From positions 124,001-188,000 of the forward strand of contig NZ_RQES01000018.1 in NCBI RefSeq assembly GCF_004769405.1: a stretch of 64,000 nt of DNA, in the 5' to 3' direction. Shown piece by piece: positions 47,897 to 56,824 of this stretch. The DNA is from Leptospira selangorensis (GTDB lineage: Bacteria > Spirochaetota > Leptospiria > Leptospirales > Leptospiraceae). The notes below the pieces were generated by a model that worked only from the letters and a program-made list of their open reading frames with translations, did no database searches and was not told the origin of the DNA. Numbering within the stretch: position 1 is the first letter of the stretch; every line of letters begins with the position of its first letter. The position numbers were made by a program, and so were the translations under genes.

Positions 47897-49510
47897 TTAT
47901 CCTCTCGCTGGATTGTTCTCAGCGGGTTGGATCTTAAGTGCCAATTCTTTTCTAAGCACTTTTCCATTTTTGGTTCTTGGAAACTCTGAGAAGAAATGGA
48001 CCTTTTTGGGAGCCTTGTATTCTGCGAGCCTTTCCTTTCCGAATGCGATCAATTCCGATTCTGAAACTTGCGTATCCGGTAGTAGAAGGACACATAAAGA
48101 AACGAGCACTTTCGAATTTCCAATATCTTCGCCCAAGGCAACGCATTCCGAAATTGCAGGATGTGATTTCATCACTCTTTCTATTTCGTAAGGAGATACC
48201 CTGTATCCGAATGTGTTGATGATATCATCTTTTCTTCCAACGAACCAGATATATCCATCTTCATCCAGTTTCGCATAATCGCCTGTTAAGAAGTATCCAT
48301 TCTTTCTGGAGGATTTATTCTCTTCCGGGAGTCTCCAATATTCCAAAAATAGGCCGGGATCCTCCTCTGAGACCACGATCATTCCTTCCTCTCCGGGAGG
48401 GACTTCATGAAAATCAGAATCTACGAGTTTGACCTTATGACCGGGTTGGATCTTTCCCGCGGATCCCGGCCGAATGAGGGAGTATCTATTTTGTGAAATA
48501 TAATACGAGAACTCGGACATACCTAAACCCTCATAGATAGGAAGTTTAAATCTGGTTTGCCATTCTTTCAATACTTCGTCTGTAAGATGTTCCCCAGCGC
48601 ACATTCCGTAACGTAGAGAGGGCACATCTGCCTTAGTTGCATTTGTTTTTTGTAATATTTGTCTGTAAATTGTAGGGACACCTATGAAAATTGTGCATTC
48701 ATATTTCGCGATCAATTCCAGCCATGTCGATACGTCATTCTTTCCTTCGAATGCGATCACGGTATGTCCTCTAAACATCGGGTCCATGAGTGCGGTTCCT
48801 AAGACGTAAGTCCAATTGAACTTCCCAGAATGAAGGATCTTGTCGTGATCCTGGAAATGGAACCAGAACTCGCTTGCGGGTTGTCTACCTATTAAAGCAC
48901 GATGTGCGTGTAATACTCCTTTCGGATAACCTGTTGTGCCTGATGTATATACTAAGTAGGCTGGATCAGAAGACTTAGTGCGAACAGGTTCGGCAATCTG
49001 GAAGGATTGATCCAGGCTTTCGGATAGATCAAAAATCTTAATTCCGTTTTTGAAAGGAGGGAGAGGACCTTCTCCCGTTAGAAAAACGAATTCTAATTCG
49101 GAATTTCCAGATAACTCTTCCGAAAATTGAGGCCAAGATTTTTTATCTATAACGAGCACTTTTGCTCCCGAGTCGGAAGCTAAATAACCTACTTCCTTCG
49201 GAGTTAATAAGGTAGAAGTGGGAACAGCAACGGCACCTGCTTTCATCGTTCCGTAAAATGTTGTAGGGTAAGCGACTGAGTTAGGTAGGCGGATCAGCAC
49301 CCTAAAACCTTCTCCTATATGTAAATTTCTTAATATAGTTGCAAACTTAGAAGAAAGGATCGACAGTTCTTTAAAAGTGCAGACCTGGGGTTTTTCTCCC
49401 GGTTCTTCCACTATGAGTGCATCTCTGTTTTCGATCGGAGTTCCCAGGTGTGAGTCTGTTACTGCTACCCCTATATTGAAATATTCAGGAACCTTTGTAT
49501 AATCTTTCAT
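47897..49510 (-). CDS. Acyl-CoA synthetase (AMP-forming)
   Basis: A 537-residue member of the ANL superfamily which activates a carboxylic acid to its CoA thioester through an acyl-adenylate. Visible motifs are the nucleotide loop YLVYTSGTTGYPKGVLHAH, the YEGLGMSEFSYYISQNRY segment, the hinge TGDYAKLDEDGYIWFVGRKDDIINTFGYRVSP and the catalytic Lys in RTKNGKVLRKEL. The overall style resembles the benzoate-CoA ligase / short-chain group. Given the neighbours, propionate or a related short or dicarboxylic acid is a reasonable but unproven substrate. It is the sixth gene of the riboswitch-controlled run. Confidence 0.88.
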   Translation of the reverse strand: MKDYTKVPEYFNIGVAVTDSHLGTPIENRDALIVEEPGEKPQVCTFKELSILSSKFATILRNLHIGEGFRVLIRLPNSVAYPTTFYGTMKAGAVAVPTSTLLTPKEVGYLASDSGAKVLVIDKKSWPQFSEELSGNSELEFVFLTGEGPLPPFKNGIKIFDLSESLDQSFQIAEPVRTKSSDPAYLVYTSGTTGYPKGVLHAHRALIGRQPASEFWFHFQDHDKILHSGKFNWTYVLGTALMDPMFRGHTVIAFEGKNDVSTWLELIAKYECTIFIGVPTIYRQILQKTNATKADVPSLRYGMCAGEHLTDEVLKEWQTRFKLPIYEGLGMSEFSYYISQNRYSLIRPGSAGKIQPGHKVKLVDSDFHEVPPGEEGMIVVSEEDPGLFLEYWRLPEENKSSRKNGYFLTGDYAKLDEDGYIWFVGRKDDIINTFGYRVSPYEIERVMKSHPAISECVALGEDIGNSKVLVSLCVLLLPDTQVSESELIAFGKERLAEYKAPKKVHFFSEFPRTKNGKVLRKELALKIQPAENNPARG

Positions 49511-49530
49511 AATATCCTCTTAATAGTTCT

Positions 49531-50697
49531 TTAATTAAAACCCGCATAAGGCCAATTTTCTAAAACGACTCGATTGGGAAGGTTTTTCAATACGGAGAGG
49601 ACGAATCTTTCTCCGCCTTCAGGTAATTCTCCTAAAGACTTTGCTCTAAGCAAAACTTGTAAGGCTTTTCCAAACATTGGTGGATCTAACATTTCGCCTT
49701 CGAAACGGATCGCACCTCCCAATAAAGCTCCTGCATCCGTGGCCGCTTCCAATATTCGGATATTTCTTTTTACTTCTCCAGGGGAAGGAACGAATGCGGC
49801 TCTACATAAATTGATATGATTCGGATGAATGACTTGTTTTCCGGTGAGTCCTAAGGACATTTCTTTAGTAGCATGTTCGAATACGATCCTGGAAGCTTTG
49901 TCTCCTCTTAGATCCAACCATCTTCGAACGTCAGAGGCTTCTTGTGCATTGTCCGGAAGGCCTTCTCCATTGATCATCGGATCAACTCCACCTATAATTC
50001 CTCTTCCAGCCTGTCTTGCTTCTATTAGAAGATCGTAAAGATAAGGTTTTAATTCTTCTAACCAGTTCTCCGGACTGATATGAATTGCCATTGCTTTAGA
50101 AAAATCATGTATTCCAAAAATGAGATGTTGGACCGTAGAAAATTGCATCATCTCTGCAGCGAGCTTTAAAGAGCGAGGATGTTCAATAATAGGCTGGACG
50201 GTTGCAGAAGGATTAATTTCAACTAAATACGAGGACAAGTCACGTATTTCAGCCGTTCCATATTGTTCTCCAGCCTTCGCAAGAACGACCACATCTACGA
50301 ATTCACCTATATCTTTTAATAAGAGCAGGTCTTCTTCATATTCTTCCGTTAAGAAGGGATTGATCCGTATCGCTGTTTGGAATTTTCTTTCGGAGAAAAT
50401 ATGGATCTCTTTTCGGAGAAGTTCCCTGCTCAATGCTTTTCTGGCGCATCCATCTTCCAGATCGAATAGAAGTGTATGCGCTCTTGTATGAAGAGCAATC
50501 CTATTCAATCTATCTGCTGCGGTTTCCAGATCTTCGTATTTGGATTCCTTCGGAATGAATTTCACCGGAGGATAATAGAGTTGGATACCAGGCCATCTCA
50601 TATTTAAGATTTTTTTATGAAATGGCCCAGGTTCCGGATTCTCAAAATGAGAGATCGTAGAATTTGGTTCGTTTTTTAGTTTAGGATTCACGATCAA
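49531..50697 (-). CDS. CitE-like lyase (HpcH/HpaI aldolase family)
   Basis: A 388-residue enzyme with both metal-site parts intact: the Glu in [17 protein letters not shown] and the Asp in [12 protein letters not shown]. It also has [19 protein letters not shown] near the N-terminus and [24 protein letters not shown] near the C-terminus. Relatives cleave citramalyl-CoA, malyl-CoA or beta-methylmalyl-CoA. It overlaps prpD by four bases and precedes the acyl-CoA synthetase. The presence of a CoA ester lyase in a methylcitrate operon is unusual; human CLYBL, a relative, protects B12-dependent metabolism by cleaving citramalyl-CoA. The substrate here is not determined. Confidence 0.8.
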   Translation of the reverse strand: MIVNPKLKNEPNSTISHFENPEPGPFHKKILNMRWPGIQLYYPPVKFIPKESKYEDLETAADRLNRIALHTRAHTLLFDLEDGCARKALSRELLRKEIHIFSERKFQTAIRINPFLTEEYEEDLLLLKDIGEFVDVVVLAKAGEQYGTAEIRDLSSYLVEINPSATVQPIIEHPRSLKLAAEMMQFSTVQHLIFGIHDFSKAMAIHISPENWLEELKPYLYDLLIEARQAGRGIIGGVDPMINGEGLPDNAQEASDVRRWLDLRGDKASRIVFEHATKEMSLGLTGKQVIHPNHINLCRAAFVPSPGEVKRNIRILEAATDAGALLGGAIRFEGEMLDPPMFGKALQVLLRAKSLGELPEGGERFVLSVLKNLPNRVVLENWPYAGFN

Positions 50698-52169
50698 TTC
50701 AGGTGAATTCCCAATGTCGGATCCACGTATAGATCTACGTATTCATGCACTGGAGTAGCTTCTAACTTTTTCTGATCAAGTGAAACTTCTAAGATTGCTT
50801 TTCTTTGCTTTTCGGAAAACCTTCTACTTAAGTTTTTTCTAAACTTTGCTTCTAAAAGAGGGATGCCATCTTTTCTTCTTCTCTTATGACCGATCGGATA
50901 TTCCACCACAACCTCGTCTAAGATGGTTCCATCTTTTAAGGTCACAGTAAGTGCGTTTGCAATAGAACGTTTTTCCGGATTGTGATAGTCTTTGGTAAAT
51001 TCAGGAGCTTCTTCGCAGATTATTTTTTCTCTAAGTAAATCTATCTTTGGATCAGAAGCTACCGAATCTTCGTAATCGGATGCAGCTAATCTTCCGAATA
51101 GAATAGGAACTGCCACCATGTATTGGATACAATGATCTCTATCTGCGGGATTGTGAAGAGGTCCTTTTTTATCTATGATCCGAATACATGCTTCATGTGT
51201 GCGTATCTTGATTTCTTTGATATCTTCTGCAGAATTTCCTCTGTTTTTTAATTCGTTATGGATTTGCATCGCAGCTTCTACTGCGGTTTGGCTATGGAAC
51301 TCGGCAGGGAAAGAAATTTTGAAGAGTACATTCTCCATTACGTAAGATCCATATTCTCTTTGGAATTGAAAAGGTTTTCCATTGAATAGAACATCATAGA
51401 ATCCCCAGGTCTTAGCGGTTAATGCAGAAGGATATCCCATCTCTCCCGTTTTAGCGATGAGTGCAAGTCGTACGGCTCTGGAAGTTGCATCGCCTGCCGC
51501 CCAGGATTTTCTAGACCCGGTATTCGGAGCATGTCTATATGTTCTTAAACTTTGACCGTCTACCCATGCAAGAGAAACTGCGTTGACCGCTTCTTCTTTA
51601 GTAAGACCTAAAAGTTGTGATGCAACTGCAGTTGATGCCACTTTTACTAAAAGCACATGATCTAATCCGACTTTATTAAAAGAATTTTCTAATGCGATAC
51701 AACCTTGGATCTCATGAGCCTTGATCATTGCTGTTAAAACATCCTTCATCAAAAGAGGTTTTCCTCCTACCGAGATAGAGTTCCTAGAAACCCAATCGGC
51801 GGCCGCAAGAATTCCTCCTAAGTTGTCGGAGGGATGTCCCCATTCTGCAGCGAGCCATGTATCGTTAAAATCCAACCAGCGGATCATTGCTCCGATATTC
51901 CATGCGGCTTGGACAGGATCTAATTCGTAAGGAGTTCCTGGAACTTTTGCTCCGTTTCTGACTTTAACTCCAGGAACTACCGGTCCTAATAATTTCGTAC
52001 AAGCAGGATATTCTAAAGCTTCCAAGCCGCATCCTAATGTATCGATCAAACAGTTTCTTGCAGTTTCGTAAGCAAGTTCGCTCTTGATTTCATAATTGAA
52101 AACGTAATCCACGATATCTGTAATTACTTTGTCTGGTTCTTGTTTGATATTTTGAATAGTAGCGCTCAT
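50694..52169 (-). CDS. prpD: 2-methylcitrate dehydratase
   Basis: PrpD (MmgE/PrpD family) dehydrates 2-methylcitrate to 2-methylaconitate; a hydratase such as aconitase then forms 2-methylisocitrate. The 491 residues match the family. Recognised parts are [62 protein letters not shown] and the C-terminal [13 protein letters not shown]. It follows prpC by 38 bases and overlaps the CitE-like gene by four bases, so it is within the same operon. No dedicated methylaconitase gene (acnD/prpF) is in the window. Confidence 0.94.
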   Translation of the reverse strand: MSATIQNIKQEPDKVITDIVDYVFNYEIKSELAYETARNCLIDTLGCGLEALEYPACTKLLGPVVPGVKVRNGAKVPGTPYELDPVQAAWNIGAMIRWLDFNDTWLAAEWGHPSDNLGGILAAADWVSRNSISVGGKPLLMKDVLTAMIKAHEIQGCIALENSFNKVGLDHVLLVKVASTAVASQLLGLTKEEAVNAVSLAWVDGQSLRTYRHAPNTGSRKSWAAGDATSRAVRLALIAKTGEMGYPSALTAKTWGFYDVLFNGKPFQFQREYGSYVMENVLFKISFPAEFHSQTAVEAAMQIHNELKNRGNSAEDIKEIKIRTHEACIRIIDKKGPLHNPADRDHCIQYMVAVPILFGRLAASDYEDSVASDPKIDLLREKIICEEAPEFTKDYHNPEKRSIANALTVTLKDGTILDEVVVEYPIGHKRRRKDGIPLLEAKFRKNLSRRFSEKQRKAILEVSLDQKKLEATPVHEYVDLYVDPTLGIHLN

Positions 52170-52207
52170 ATTTGCGATTGATCCTTTATAAATTTTTTTA
52201 GTTTTCT

Positions 52208-53368
52208 TTATGTTCTATCTTCAATGGATACGAAGTCTAGATTATCCGGCCCGATATAGTTTCCGCTAGGTCGGATGATTTTATTATCCAATCTTTGTTC
52301 TATTACGTGGGCACTCCATCCCGTGGTTCTTGCGATAGCAAAGATAGGAGTGAACATTGCGGTAGGAACTCCCATCATATGATAGCTGACCGCACTGAAC
52401 CAATCTAGATTCGGGAACATGTTTTTATGTTTTGCCATGATACCTTCTATCCTCTCGGCAATTTCAAACATGGTCTTTGTTCCCGCTTCTTCCGAAAGTT
52501 CTTTGGCGACCGACTTGATGATTCCGCTTCTAGGATCTTCAATCGTATAAACTGGATGTCCAAACCCGATGATGACTTCCTTATTCTCCAATCTCTTAAG
52601 GATATCTTCTTCAGCTTCTTCGGGATTTTCGTATCTAGTTTGGATCTCTAAAGAAACTTCGTTGGCTCCTCCGTGTTTCGGGCCTCTTAATGCTCCTATT
52701 CCTCCGCAGATAGAAGAGTAAAGATCAGCACCCGTTCCTGCTACGACTCTCGCTGTGAATGTGGAGGCGTTAAACTCGTGCTCTGCGTAAAGAATGAGAC
52801 TGATCTGCATTGCCTTTGTCGATAATAGAGAAGGTCTTTTACTATGAAGAAGATGTAGGAAACGTCCAGCGATGGAATCTTCGTTAGATTCTAAATCTAT
52901 TCTTCTACCGTTATATGCGAAGTGGTACCAATAGAGTAGCATGGATCCTAAAGAAGCAAGAATACGATCTGCGATTTCTTTTGCACCGGAGATACTATGA
53001 TCGTCTTTTTCAGGAACATTACATCCTAAGACGGACACTCCTGTTCTAAGCACATCCATCGGATGGGTGCTAGAAGGCAATTGTTCTAATGCCACCTTGA
53101 CCGCATTCGGCAACCCTGCGGCAGAATGTAATTTGTCTTTATATCTGCGAAGTTCTGAGACTGTTGGAAGTCTCCCATGAATAAGAAGATGAGCGACTTC
53201 TTCAAACTCGCATTTTTCTGCTAAGTCGCGAATATCATATCCTCTATAATGAAGATCGTTACCAGTTATACCTACCGTACAAAGTGCGGTATTACCTGCG
53301 GCCACTCCGGAAAGGGCTACGGATTTTTTTCCTTTTGTTGGCTTTGCTTCGACAGTCATCTCTTTCAT
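52208..53368 (-). CDS. prpC: 2-methylcitrate synthase
   Basis: PrpC condenses propionyl-CoA with oxaloacetate to 2-methylcitrate. The 386 residues lack the beta domain of the type II citrate synthase and show the PrpC-like stretches [76 protein letters not shown] and [14 protein letters not shown] with the active-site His. AAGGAG lies before the ATG at 53368, which overlaps the prpB stop by four bases. It is separate from gltA at 31217, so the TCA and propionate functions are carried by different genes. Confidence 0.93.
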   Translation of the reverse strand: MKEMTVEAKPTKGKKSVALSGVAAGNTALCTVGITGNDLHYRGYDIRDLAEKCEFEEVAHLLIHGRLPTVSELRRYKDKLHSAAGLPNAVKVALEQLPSSTHPMDVLRTGVSVLGCNVPEKDDHSISGAKEIADRILASLGSMLLYWYHFAYNGRRIDLESNEDSIAGRFLHLLHSKRPSLLSTKAMQISLILYAEHEFNASTFTARVVAGTGADLYSSICGGIGALRGPKHGGANEVSLEIQTRYENPEEAEEDILKRLENKEVIIGFGHPVYTIEDPRSGIIKSVAKELSEEAGTKTMFEIAERIEGIMAKHKNMFPNLDWFSAVSYHMMGVPTAMFTPIFAIARTTGWSAHVIEQRLDNKIIRPSGNYIGPDNLDFVSIEDRT

Positions 53369-54288
53369 CTAATTTCTCCTTTTCCGTTTTTTGATTTAGC
53401 GGCAGCGAATAATGCATCTAACCTATCTTCGTATTCATAATAGCCGATCGACTCGTAGAGTTCATTTCTGGTTTGCATAGTATCCAATACGGATTTCTGA
53501 CTTCCTTCTTTACGAATGGTTTGAAAGACTCTTTCTGCAGCCTTGTTCATTGCTCTAAAGGCGGATAACGGATATAATACGAGTCCGACTCCGGCGGACT
53601 TTAATTCATCTACAGTGAATAATGGTGTGGCTCCAAATTCAGTGATGTTTGCGAGTATTGGAACGGACACTGCTTCCGTAAATTTACGATAGGTTTCCGG
53701 ATCTGTGACGGCTTCTGGGAAGATCATGTCTGCCCCTGCATTTACGAATGCTTTACATCTTTCTATCGCTTTCTCTAAACCTTCGTTTGCCAGTGCGTCG
53801 GTTCTTGCCATGATCACAAATTTAGGATCCGTCTTTGCATCTACTGCCGCCCGAATGCGATCGACCATTTCTTCCTGGGAGACTATTTCTTTGTTCGGTC
53901 GATGGCCACATCGCTTTGCACCAACTTGGTCTTCTATATGAAGTCCTGCGGCCCCTGCTTTGATTAAGGATTTTACGGTTCTTGCCACATTAAATGCGCT
54001 AGGTCCGAATCCTGTATCCACATCTACGAGCAAGGGAAGATCGCAAACATCAGTGATCCTACGTACATCAATGAGAACATCTTCTAAGGTAGTGATCCCA
54101 AGATCGGGAATTCCTAAAGAACCTGCAGCCACTCCTCCTCCAGATAGATAGATCGCTTTGAAACCGGCTCTTTGTGCAAGAAGCGCATGGTTTGCGTTGA
54201 TTGTGCCTACGATCTGAAGAGGTGATTCCTTTTTTAACGCATCCCGAAGTTTCTCACCCGGAGTGTAGGGCTCTTTATTTTTACTCAT
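53365..54288 (-). CDS. prpB: 2-methylisocitrate lyase
   Basis: PrpB cleaves 2-methylisocitrate to pyruvate and succinate, the last step of the cycle. The 307 residues show the isocitrate lyase superfamily barrel with the active-site KRCGH at 125-129 (catalytic Cys127), the metal-binding [10 protein letters not shown] and [15 protein letters not shown]. The start lies 27 bases after the thioesterase stop; the stop overlaps prpC. It is the second gene of the riboswitch-led run. Confidence 0.95.
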   Translation of the reverse strand: MSKNKEPYTPGEKLRDALKKESPLQIVGTINANHALLAQRAGFKAIYLSGGGVAAGSLGIPDLGITTLEDVLIDVRRITDVCDLPLLVDVDTGFGPSAFNVARTVKSLIKAGAAGLHIEDQVGAKRCGHRPNKEIVSQEEMVDRIRAAVDAKTDPKFVIMARTDALANEGLEKAIERCKAFVNAGADMIFPEAVTDPETYRKFTEAVSVPILANITEFGATPLFTVDELKSAGVGLVLYPLSAFRAMNKAAERVFQTIRKEGSQKSVLDTMQTRNELYESIGYYEYEDRLDALFAAAKSKNGKGEIR

Positions 54289-54315
54289 AGTAGTTCGATT
54301 CCTTTTATTATTTAT

Positions 54316-54756
54316 CTATAATGTATTTATTTCTTTTTGGATTAAGGTAGGGACTTTCGTTGGGCGGCCATCTTCTCCTAAAGCGACCATCACGAACTTT
54401 CCTTTCGTACCTAAATAGCGTTCTCCGCTAAGAAAATCCTCAGCATAGAGTTCTACTTCTATTGTCATTGAAGAATTTCCTACGGACACCACTCTTGAGA
54501 TTAGTTCGATCAGATTTCCTTGCCGGACCGGAACACGAAAATCCACTTGTTCACTTTTGGCAGCGACGACTTTTTTTCGAGAATATCTAGAAGCAGCGAT
54601 GAATGCACTTTTCGCCATAAAAGACAATGCGTCTCCAGCGAATAATGTTCCATAATGATTGGTAACTTCAGGGAAGACCATTTCGATCTGTCTTGTTTCA
54701 ATAACAAGTCCCGGCTCGAGTTTGACGGAATGATGGTCAAGGCTTTCTCTATTCAT
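54316..54756 (-). CDS. Acyl-CoA thioesterase (hotdog fold, YciA/BFIT type)
   Basis: A 146-residue hotdog protein. Signature residues are VFPEVTNHYGTLFAGDALSFMAKSAFIAASRYSRKKVVAAKSEQVDF, in which the Asn/His and Asp of the central helix region match the catalytic part of the YciA/ACOT group. These enzymes hydrolyse acyl-CoA to free acid and CoA. As first gene after the cobalamin riboswitch, it may relieve build-up of propionyl-CoA or methylmalonyl-CoA when B12 is missing, releasing CoA. That role is inferred from the context. Confidence 0.85.
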   Translation of the reverse strand: MNRESLDHHSVKLEPGLVIETRQIEMVFPEVTNHYGTLFAGDALSFMAKSAFIAASRYSRKKVVAAKSEQVDFRVPVRQGNLIELISRVVSVGNSSMTIEVELYAEDFLSGERYLGTKGKFVMVALGEDGRPTKVPTLIQKEINTL

Positions 54757-55011
54757 AAGAAAAACCTTATATATGAAATAGGTAATATATGATTCGTAGG
54801 CGATTTATGGAAAAAATTCCCGCAAATCAGGCCACATAAAAAGGAAATAGGATATTTAAGCTCCAAACTCTCACCTCGCGAGTCGAAAATCGAAGCCTTG
54901 AGGGGGTTTGGAAAGAGAGGAGGGCGTAAACGGACAGGAAACGCGAACCACCATCCAACCCTCCCTCGAGGTTCCGGTAAACCCACATCCGTTTTCTCTA
55001 GGATGAAGGGC
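54757..55011 (-). promoter_or_regulatory. Leader between the cobalamin aptamer and the thioesterase gene
   Basis: About 255 bases of untranslated leader. I find no hairpin followed by a clear T-run, unlike the metE leader, and no clear Shine-Dalgarno before the ATG at 54756 (the upstream sequence is AAGGTTTTTCTT). A candidate expression platform could be formed by the G-rich stretch around 54955-54970 and the C-rich one around 54905-54925. Control may be on translation or through Rho, which is inference. Confidence 0.35.
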
Positions 55012-55195
55012 TTTGGCAGGTCTTCGGACTTACGAGCTTGGGAAGAATCTTCCTTTTCCTAATTTTCACTGCTTCCCAGATCGCGCGATCCAGTGCAGAA
55101 TGTGAATTTCGTTCTCGAATACCGCTGCGGGGCAGTCCCGGAATCATCACCGGGTTCCCTTTTAAGTTCCGCTATAAGAGCAGAACACCAACGCT
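55012..55195 (-). ncRNA. Cobalamin riboswitch upstream of the methylcitrate operon
   Basis: This is a full-length, textbook aptamer on the minus strand. It has the 5' element TTGGTGTTCTG, AAAAGGGAACCCGGTGATGA followed by TTCCGGGACTGCCCCGCAGC and GGTA (the B12 box and the conserved core), and the 3' element AAGTCCGAAGACCTGCC. A TTGACA box at 55225-55230 lies just upstream on the same strand. The next gene downstream is the thioesterase, then prpB-prpC-prpD and others. Cobalamin binding is expected to reduce expression, so the cycle is used when B12 is scarce. Confidence 0.95.
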
Positions 55196-55224
55196 TCTTA
55201 CACCAGGGTTTTTGGGCTTGTAAA

Positions 55225-55230
55225 TGTCAA
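55225..55230 (-). promoter_or_regulatory. Candidate -35 box of the riboswitch transcript
   Basis: TTGACA on the minus strand, about 35 bases before the start of the aptamer. No good -10 box is found at 16-18 bases, so this promoter is tentative. Confidence 0.35.
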
Positions 55231-55388
55231 GGAAAAAAACAGAACAATTGAAGAAGAAGCCTGTGTGACTTAATATATCTGTGATTGAAATCGACTGTTT
55301 GTTAGGGGAGTGGATTAGTTTTCTGGATTCAAATCCATAGCTTAAAATTTGAATTGAAATTATCATAACTTAATTCCACATCCAATCT

Positions 55389-55718
55389 ATGGGAATTACC
55401 AAAACAGAGCTATTTAATAAGCGGCAGAATAAGATTGCCTCTTATGCAAAAGCCCTCGGGCATCCGGCTCGTATTGCGATCTTGGAGTCCATTCTCAAAA
55501 GAAAAGCCTGTATCTGTGGTGACTTGGTCGACGAACTAGGGCTTGCTCAGGCCACGATCTCACAACACCTAAAAGCGCTAAAAGACGTGGGTATTTTACA
55601 AGGAACCATAGACGGTCCGTCCATCTGTTATTGTATTAATAAAAAAACTTGGGAGGAGATCGGAGGATATTTTGCTCCTTTTCTTTCTCAGATCCCCGAA
55701 AGCGGAAATTCCTGCTAA
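55389..55718 (+). CDS. arsR: ArsR-family arsenic-responsive repressor
   Basis: A 109-residue winged-helix repressor. The DNA-binding region is LVDELGLAQATISQHLKALKDVGILQG. The likely As(III)-binding cysteines are Cys41 and Cys43 (ACICGDLV), in the helix that carries the metalloid site in classical ArsR proteins, plus a C-terminal Cys109. It should dissociate from its operator when arsenite binds. A perfect palindrome lies 13 bases after its stop codon, just before acr3. Confidence 0.93.
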   Translation: MGITKTELFNKRQNKIASYAKALGHPARIAILESILKRKACICGDLVDELGLAQATISQHLKALKDVGILQGTIDGPSICYCINKKTWEEIGGYFAPFLSQIPESGNSC

Positions 55719-55724
55719 AACCGC

Positions 55725-55752
55725 TTGACATTAATCGCAATATTGCGATTAA
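55725..55752 (+). promoter_or_regulatory. Promoter with overlapping ArsR operator palindrome upstream of acr3
   Basis: A TTGACA -35 box at 55725-55730 is directly followed by a perfect 22-base inverted repeat (55731-55752) whose half site is TTAATCGCAAT. ArsR proteins bind such AT-rich inverted repeats. The position over the promoter spacer would block RNA polymerase until arsenite is sensed. The acr3 start codon follows only 8 bases later, suggesting a very short or absent leader. Confidence 0.75.
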
Positions 55753-55759
55753 ACGATTA

Positions 55760-56824
55760 ATGTCTTCTCATGTCATTTCCGAAAAAAGATTATCTTTTTT
55801 AGATAAGTTTCTAACCGTCTGGATCTTTATCGCTATGGGGATAGGGGTCTCTTTCTCTATTTGGTCTCCCGGTTTTGTTGATTGGATTAGAAGTTCGGAG
55901 TTCGGAGGGACAAATCTTCCGATCGCTATCGGACTTATTTTTATGATGGTTCCTCCTTTGGCTAAGGTGAATTTCACGAGGATTCCTAGGGCGTTCGGAC
56001 GGATAGACCTGGTCTTATATTCTCTACTTTTAAATTGGGTGGTCGGCCCATTATTGATGTTCGGGTTGGCGTTCCTTTTCTTTCCGGAAAACCAGGAATA
56101 TCGAATCGGATTAATACTGATCGGAATCGCACGTTGTATTGCGATGGTTTTAGTATGGAACGATCTTGCGGACGGAGATAGAGAGGTCGCTGCCGGTCTT
56201 GTCGCCTTAAATAGTATCTTTCAGCTTCTTTTTTACGGAGTTTTGGCGTATTTATTTGTAAGCATCCTTCCAGGGACTTTAGGATTTACGAACTCTTCTA
56301 TACATGTGAGTTATTGGGACATCGCATATAGTGTCTTGATCTACTTAGGAATTCCGTTTTTACTCGGTTGGGGAATACGAACCTTAAGCCTTCGTTTTAA
56401 GGGAGAAGAATGGACGACTCAAAAATTATTGCCGTCTATTTCTCCGATCACACTGATCTTTTTACTTTTGACGATCGTATTCATATTCAGTTTGAAAGGA
56501 GACTCGCTTATCAATATTCCTTTAGATGTTCTCAAAATATCAGCTCCTTTACTGATTTACTTTATTTTAATGTTCTTTTTCAGTTTCGGACTAGGACTTC
56601 TAATAAAAGCGGATTATCCAAGGAATGTAGCGGTTTCTTTTACTGCTGCGGGAAATAACTTCGAATTAGCGATCGCTGTCGCGATTGGGACTTTTGGGAT
56701 CGCATCCGGACAGGCGTTTGTAGGGATCGTGGGGCCTCTTGTGGAAATTCCAGTCCTTGTTTTTTTGGTAGAGATCGCGAAAATATTCAAACAGAAATTC
56801 TATCTGAAGAGAGGAGCAGTATGA
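55760..56824 (+). CDS. acr3: Arsenite efflux permease Acr3
   Basis: Acr3 exports arsenite from the cytoplasm using the membrane potential. The 354 residues contain about ten membrane helices, with the family signature GIARCIAMVLVWNDLADGDRE, including the essential Cys in the fourth helix, and TAAGNNFELAIAVAIGTFG near the end. The start was set at the ATG at 55760 (SSHVISEKRLSFLDKFLTVW); the frame is open upstream but codes for nonsense overlapping arsR. The next gene overlaps the stop by four bases. Confidence 0.93.
   Translation: MSSHVISEKRLSFLDKFLTVWIFIAMGIGVSFSIWSPGFVDWIRSSEFGGTNLPIAIGLIFMMVPPLAKVNFTRIPRAFGRIDLVLYSLLLNWVVGPLLMFGLAFLFFPENQEYRIGLILIGIARCIAMVLVWNDLADGDREVAAGLVALNSIFQLLFYGVLAYLFVSILPGTLGFTNSSIHVSYWDIAYSVLIYLGIPFLLGWGIRTLSLRFKGEEWTTQKLLPSISPITLIFLLLTIVFIFSLKGDSLINIPLDVLKISAPLLIYFILMFFFSFGLGLLIKADYPRNVAVSFTAAGNNFELAIAVAIGTFGIASGQAFVGIVGPLVEIPVLVFLVEIAKIFKQKFYLKRGAV

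Noticed and set aside
50120..50491. 123-codon plus-strand frame opposite the CitE-like gene
   Set aside because: Shadow of a well-supported gene with intact catalytic motifs on the minus strand.
54753..54986. 77-codon open frame on the minus strand within the leader of the prp operon
   Set aside because: It spans the space between the aptamer and the thioesterase gene, has no ribosome binding site, and its composition follows the structured leader rather than coding sequence.
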